Positions 57,703-64,000 of a DNA stretch of 64,000 bases are shown here, one piece after another. The notes below the pieces were generated by a model, which saw only the letters and a list, made by a program, of their open reading frames with translations, did not search any database and was not told where the DNA came from. Each line of letters starts with the position of its first letter. Within the stretch, counting starts at the first letter, position 1. Source of the stretch: Nemophila menziesii (Eukaryota; Streptophyta; Magnoliopsida; Boraginales; Hydrophyllaceae); assembly GCA_029959085.1 (NCBI GenBank), contig JARWIR010000008.1, positions 22,832,818 to 22,896,817 of the forward strand, read 5' to 3'. A program made the translations under genes and the position numbers.

Positions 57703-59449
57703 GTGATGTAAGTCACTACTAGTATCTCAAAATGACACATAATGTCACTGAACGAATAAATGTAAGGAATTAAGTCTGTTTTCCTGTATTTCAATATTCA
57801 TTTTCCATTTATAATGAAGATGACTATTTCCTGAAAAATTTACTCCTTCCATCTTAACATTTCAACCTACTTTACTTTTGTATACAAATTAACAAATACC
57901 ATTTAATAATATTATATATACTATAATATTCCTAATAAAATATCATGATATCTTATATACTTATTGAAACAAAAAACTGAATATTTTAATAGTTTAAAGT
58001 GAATATAAATGGTTAAAAAATTTCTTTATTTTCTAAATAGACAAACATTTAGAAACAACATCTTTAGAAATGTGAACAAACGTGCTTTCTACTTGGTAGG
58101 CTAAGATGGTTAGGGTTAACCTCGACGGGACATGATAAAATTTGAAATTATCTTGGCATGTGCTCGACTCGTAAACTCATTTTCAAAATGGTGAGCCAGG
58201 AATCCAAATCAACGACACTATTTACCACTTTGGTTTTCTTTTTCTTTAATTGAATAAATAGTTTTTCACTGTCAAAATTGGGTGTTTCCATTTTGGATTT
58301 TAGAAAAATATATCAAAGTATTTATAATCCGTAGACTTTAAATATATTTTACGAATTGTTTTGAATCTATGTAGAGTGTTTATACTCCATATATACTTCA
58401 CAGATTTTACGAATTGTTTTAAATATATGTAGAATATAACATATTATTCTTATAATTGTATGTAGATAGTGACGAATTCTAATAAACTTGAATGAATTTC
58501 AATTTTATTCTAAAAAATATTCGAATCTTCCCCAATGCAAGTTTCAAGTTGTTTAACTAAAATCTAAGTGTAATTTTTTCCCTTGATTTATAAAAATAGA
58601 CCGGAATACACATATGTTCCAAAAAGTAGTAAATATACGAGGGATATATTTGAAACATTAGTATATTATACAGTGGTATATCATATATCGGTATTTTGCA
58701 TTACACAAAGTTACAAACAAGAAATTAACACCAATATTATTATTTTTTGAATATTGACTGGATTTCATTTAAACATATTTTAAAATGGCTATTTGTGCTA
58801 AAGAAGTACCATAGTTAGTATTTATGCCCATGAAAACTTTACACTATAGTGATAGACACGCATACATAGTTAAATGTAACAAATCCCTTCTTCCATCATT
58901 TTAACATTTTTTTGTTCGAAAATCATTTTAACAAAAGATGAAGAGAAAAAGACAATATAACTGCTCCCACCACTATTCATTCCATAATTTCTTCATATCC
59001 CGCATTACTTTACTATGCAAAACTTCTCTCTCCTAACCCTACAATAACGAATCAAAATTAATGAAGCAAGAGCAAAAATGAATTAATAATTGGTTGGCGT
59101 GAAGATGTTTTTGAATACAAACGAACAAAGTCAAACGGATGAGAAACATTTGAAGGATAAGCTCTACATTTTAAAAAACCTCTGAAACATACACTAAACT
59201 ACTACTATTAAGCCTTTTCTCCATATTCTCTTGAAAATGAGCCTATATTTATCTCTTTTGTTAATATTAGACTCATAAAATTATCAATTGATTGTTTTAT
59301 ATAGTTTTCATTTACTTATGTACCGATATAGCATTAACATATAAGGCCCTGAGACAATAAGGTTTGATGAGGAGCTCTGCTTATCTCATGATTAAAATGT
59401 TGTGTACGCTCAATATGACGAATCTAAACTATTTGCTCGTATTTTAGCT

Positions 59450-61135
59450 TCTAATACCATTAACTTTTGGGGGAATCAAAGGTCGGATTTACTGAAAAAA
59501 GAGGAATGAATACATGTATTATCCGATTTGAGAAACAAGAGGATTTGAGAAACATGTTTGGGAAAATAGACCCTTTCATGTTTTTGGATTCCATGTCTTG
59601 ATTCAAAGATGGGAACGTTGTATTGTGAACCCTACACTTCTTGAAGAAACTGTGTTTTGGTTCCTCTTGAAGGAATTTCTTCTCTCTTTATTAAGGATTA
59701 TAATGTTCGAAAAATAGCTATGAAAATGGGTAATGTTGAAGCTATTGTGCTCCCGGAGACAGAGAAATTCAAAGACAATTCATCTGTTAGAGTTCGTATT
59801 TCTTGGAATATTGATAAGCCGATCTTGGTTGGCTTTATGTTTCATCTAAGAGATACGGATCCGATATATGTTTCTTATAAATATAAACAGTTGTTTGATT
59901 TTTTCTATACCTATGGAATCCTTTCTCATAAAGAGAAGGAGAGTGATAATTAATATAAACTTGTAACAAGGCTTGGTAACTGGGTGCGTGTGTTAGATGG
60001 AAGGCCGGTGATCGGAAAAGGTATTCAAGTATTTGTCTTCAAAGATTCAAAAGTGGGCCCAGATAATAGGATTGGTCAGAAAAAAAGGATGAAAAGACAT
60101 ATGAAAATTAAGAAGAAAATTGATGCTAAGAAAGATCTCAAGCATGGGGCTAATAAGACAGCGTGTTTATCTTCTATTGAGGATAAGAATATTGATGTAT
60201 CAAATAAGGTTCAGTCAATGTTGACTTTACCTAATATTAATAGGAAAATTCTTCCATCCAATATGGGTAATTCTATTGATAAATGGGTTTCAATGTCACA
60301 TGAAATAAGGCCCTTAATAAAGAAGGGTCATTAAACTTTGTGGCCCAACCCACCAAGCTGAAGTTAATTTTGGTCCAGCCCTTAAAAGTTGACCTAATGT
60401 TACTATTTATCTTTCTATTACTTTTTACTCAGATACAAACATTTTCTTTGGTTTTCTTGAGAAGAACATTATTTGAACACAAAAAGTTAGGGAAGATCAT
60501 GGCCTTTCTCTTGAAGATGAATCTACATAAGATAATTTTATCTCTGAAACTTTTATTGGCTCCAATGATGAAGAGGTGCTAAGACAGTTCAGGGTGTCGA
60601 TGACGAGACGACATATAATATGGAGATGGACAGAATGATTGATGAATGAGGTTTTGAGAAATGGGAAGCTGACGGTGTATATGATATCGTGGGTACACAA
60701 AACACTGACGAGGCTTGCGGGGTTGTCCCACAACAACCCCACGATGTTCAATGATACAAGGTTGGAACTGCTAGGTCATTGGTACGATCTTGACAGAATT
60801 GAGCTTGATTGATATGGGTAATCTCACAGTATCGAGGTATTATTTCTGTTTGAAACTAAACGTAAGTTTAATTATGTTGAGACTCTTAGTACCAAACTTA
60901 ATATGAATTTTGTGGCATTTGTGGACCCTGAGGGACTCTCGATGGGGGGTGGGGGTAGTTTTTTTGTTAAAGATAACTCTCAATTTGATCTTATAAGTTA
61001 TGATTAGAATTTAATTGACTGTACTTTTGATTCTCTTAGATTGGGTTATTGCAAAATTTCTTTTGTGTATGGGCCTAATGTAGAGAATGAGAAGGAATTT
61101 AAAAAAAAAATCTGATAAAAATCTATTAATCAAAT
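59450..61135 (+). pseudogene. LINE relic: ORF1 and partial endonuclease (unit B)
   Basis: Counterpart of 49950-51960. ORF1 frame 59657-59953 and the following 59984-60334 frame (RVLDGRPVIGKGIQVFVFKD) are slightly more open than in unit A. The endonuclease GDFN region is deleted: the poly(A)-like run before 61110 leads directly to the CAAATTCCTCCAG region. Confidence 0.8.
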
Positions 61136-63068
61136 TCCTCCAGATTTGCTTCGCAATTTGGAAGGCGTGGTGGCGGAGATGATTGAGTATCAGGTATCTA
61201 AGGGTCGAGAACTCTTTGTTCCAACATTCGATCAATCAATGACCTCTACTGCTCCAAGTTTCGCTTCTCCCCAACTTCACCTACATGATTTATGTATGAT
61301 GATCACATGTTTAACGAAAAGAACACAACCGAAGGTCTATCTACTTTCGTTCTCGATGCCACTACCGGCGGCCCTCCTACTGGTTCCTCTGCCGCCCTCC
61401 TTTTGGTCCCTCTGCCGATGTCCTTCCTATCAGTCCCTTTATTGTCGACCCTTCTATTGGTCCCTCTACCGATATCACTCCTCCCACTCGTAATTATAGA
61501 AGGCTCCAAAACAAGGATCAAAAAGATCTTAATACTCCGTAGTATTTATCTAATCATCTCTATATGTGTTAAGATTTTTAATATTTTATATAGGTTTGTA
61601 ATTATTTATTATAATTTGTACTTAATATTACTTTTATCCGTACTATTGATATCAATTTATAATATTAATGGCTATATGTAATTTTGAAAGTTTATTCCAT
61701 ATATTTATTTCTGACGAAAAAAGTTGTATTTTATCATTTGTGATGATATCAATATCTACTATATATTTTGTCTCTATTGATACGCGGTTAATGCCGAGAT
61801 GATAAAAAATTATAATTATCGATGACTTACATAATCAATATATAGATACAACAAAATTAGTTTTTAAAGACCAATATGTAGCAGTCTAATTATAAGGTCT
61901 CATATGCTGGTACTTAAACAAGTGCTGCATAGGAGTAATCAGAAATATTCAAGTGTCAGATATGCAGATACAAAATATAAGAAACACCGAAATGTTATAT
62001 TATACCAACAAAGTTCTACCAAGAAACATTTAAATGCAATATTGGACGTTGATCTTTTACTGAACACCCTTCAAATCCAAATTCTCTCTGATTGGATCGT
62101 TATCTCATCTTTCGGTGTTTCCTCTTGAGTCTCCCCATTCACTTCTTCCCATTGCACATCAACTTTCATCTTATTCGAAATCTCTGAAACACACATGTTC
62201 CTCCTCTTTTTTGCTACCGGACTTTGAAGAATTAATTCCATGATAACTATTTTTATGACTCACAACAATAGTACCTTTATAATACTATCATTACTCAAGA
62301 TCCAAATAAAAATTCTGATTATTATATACCAGAGCAACAATTCTGATAATAGATTTCCAACTTGTTGAACATCGATGGGTATATTTTGTTCTAATTCTAA
62401 CCCAGATGTTAGTGTTAGTGCAGCAATATACAAAATATTTTTATATAAACTATAAGACCAAGCTTAAGCTCTCCAATACCTTAGAGCCCATATGCATGCA
62501 TGCATTGTGAAATCTGGTAAATACCCAAAACCTATTGGTGTTGTTTGTACTCTTAATCTTCATTATATACTGATATACATGTATATGTAGACCAATGATT
62601 AGTGTGAGATATAACTGAAAGTATATTGCAGTGTTTAGTCTAATTGGACTTGATTTAACTTAAATTGATTTAATTAATGTGCACTATGACCTTGAGGTGC
62701 AATATAAATTCTACTTCCTATTATAAAACAATAATGCATCATGTATGCAAGAGTAAGCATATTCAAGCTTGTGCAGATCACAATACACCAATGAGACCTC
62801 AAAAAAATCCCTGGACTATAAGTTAATTGAGAAACCCAGTTTTCAACTCACTATATCTGAACCACCAAGGTTCGCTAATTAGCAAGAACTTATAATTATT
62901 ATCTTTTACGAATACATTCAATTGGAAAGAGAATCATCAATTTTTCTTATGATCATTAATTTTGTGCTCTAGCTTGAGAGAATCAAGTACCTCGCATCTA
63001 AATTGACTGTTATACCTTTTTCTGAAAGTGAATTTTCCAAACTTGTTGTCGTCTTATAGTCTGTTCTG

Positions 63069-64000
63069 TCACAAGCACTGATCCTAATCCTAGGGGTATC
63101 CTATTTCTAACATGATCGCGATATTATGCATACATCTATCGAACATCCCATACATCCAAGACCATATGCATACATCTTGAACACATCACATACATGCACA
63201 TATACACATCCATAAATAGAATCCATGAAACCAAGGATCCTAAAATATTCCATGAATAATGTTCTATTTTCTCTAGTGCCGATTATAAGATCTCCTAAAT
63301 TTTAGGAAAAACTGGGTCCCGGTTCTCAAAATTCTTGAATTTCCCTTTGGTCCATGTACACCTTGAAATTTTGTTTTGACCGCATAGGATTTGGGTTTAC
63401 ATATTTGAAACATTATTATTAATAGTCTTCAAAAGGACCCTTAGGATTTTGATTCTGATCCCATCTCCTCATCACTATCACTTTCGAATATCTCATCCCC
63501 ATCAATATCTTCTTTCGAATTGGATCCTATCTCTCCATCTACTTACTCGCCACTTTTCTCCCCGTCATATCCATTTTCCTCTTCTTCGACTTCTTCATTC
63601 TTTTTCCCATATCCTCATTTCACTCTCTTCATCTCCATATGCCACCGTTATCATTTGATCTTCTTGTGGCCCAATCACTATCTCACCAGTGGTTACTGGC
63701 ATAACATTCGATTTTACTACACAAGTTTAACTTAATTTTTACTTGCATTCTCCGAGATCATGGCATCGATATATGTTGACCTAAACGTATTACCTTCGTT
63801 TACTTCTATCACGTCTAGCCACTTGAAAAAATATGGATACACGTATTTTTAAAAGGCTTTTCATCTATCTACATGCTCGTAGAATAATAAATATGTTCAA
63901 AAATAACATTTTTGTTATAAATTATAGTGTGTACATTATACAACCTAGTTTGTTTATATACTACATAATTAGTTGCCTTACGACGATCATGCACGCATGT
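63069..64000 (+). repeat. Segmental duplication unit C (start only)
   Basis: Begins with the same border as units A and B and matches their first 930 bp (acidic-peptide remnant at 63415-63730 included). It is cut by the window end about 1.5 kb before the position where a DEFL gene would lie. Confidence 0.95.

Larger units (their letters stand above)
54843..63068 (+). repeat. Segmental duplication unit B (8.2 kb)
   Basis: Second unit, starting TCACAAGCACTGATCCTAAT and ending at the start of unit C. Same content as unit A in the same order but without the solo LTR, the 166-bp insertion and about 200 bp of the LINE endonuclease. It carries a block of about 60 bp (56160-56225) missing in A. Confidence 0.95.

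Overview
The window looks like plant nuclear DNA, most likely from a eudicot. It is strongly AT-rich, has no operons or ribosome-binding sites, and is packed with plant-type transposable elements: L1-type LINEs with a C-terminal RNase H, Ty1/copia and Athila-like Ty3/gypsy elements, long-TIR MULEs, hAT, PIF/Tourist and Stowaway MITEs, CACTA-like DNA and tRNA-derived SINEs. Introns have GT-AG borders and promoters have TATA boxes. Nothing in the sequence fixes the species.

Only three host genes appear intact. One is a single-exon DUF761 gene on the minus strand (23455-23997). The other two are near-identical two-exon genes for a small secreted eight-cysteine peptide of the defensin-like (DEFL) class, at 47858-48210 and 57332-57702. 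Their exons are too short for ordinary ORF finding and were read from splice sites. A ribosomal protein L13a C-terminus at the left edge is a partial or broken copy.

Layout. 1-4.1 kb: RPL13a remnant, Au-like SINE, long (AT)n tract, CACTA-like terminal region. 4.4-8.8 kb: decayed LINE carrying an 800-bp internal tandem duplication, then a Stowaway-like MITE. 9.8-10.1 kb: foldback element. 11.7-17.3 kb: minus-strand copia element with a 5'-truncated LINE and a hAT element inserted in it. 17.3-20.05 kb: copia tail and a second LINE relic. 20.2-22.25 kb: MULE with a perfect 9-bp target duplication and a possible captured exon. 22.3-23.1 kb: PIF/Tourist MITE with a Stowaway MITE nested inside. 23.4-24.2 kb: DUF761 gene. 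24.75-29.0 kb: hAT MITE, LTR-type repeats, minus-strand LINE RNase H, second MULE. 29.7-32.1 kb: SINE and LINE relic. 32.6-40.5 kb: minus-strand Athila-like gypsy element whose protease frame runs straight into an integrase C-terminal-like segment. 42.0-45.4 kb: other gypsy LTR pieces and a degenerate tandem-repeat array.

From 45432 to the window end lies a head-to-tail segmental duplication: unit A (9.4 kb), unit B (8.2 kb) and the first 0.9 kb of unit C. Units A and B each carry one DEFL gene with its own TATA box, intron and poly(A) signal, a foldback element upstream and an old LINE relic downstream. Unit A also has a solo LTR with a perfect 5-bp target duplication; unit B keeps the empty site. 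The array continues beyond the window, so more DEFL copies are likely. This young DEFL cluster is the most interesting biology here.
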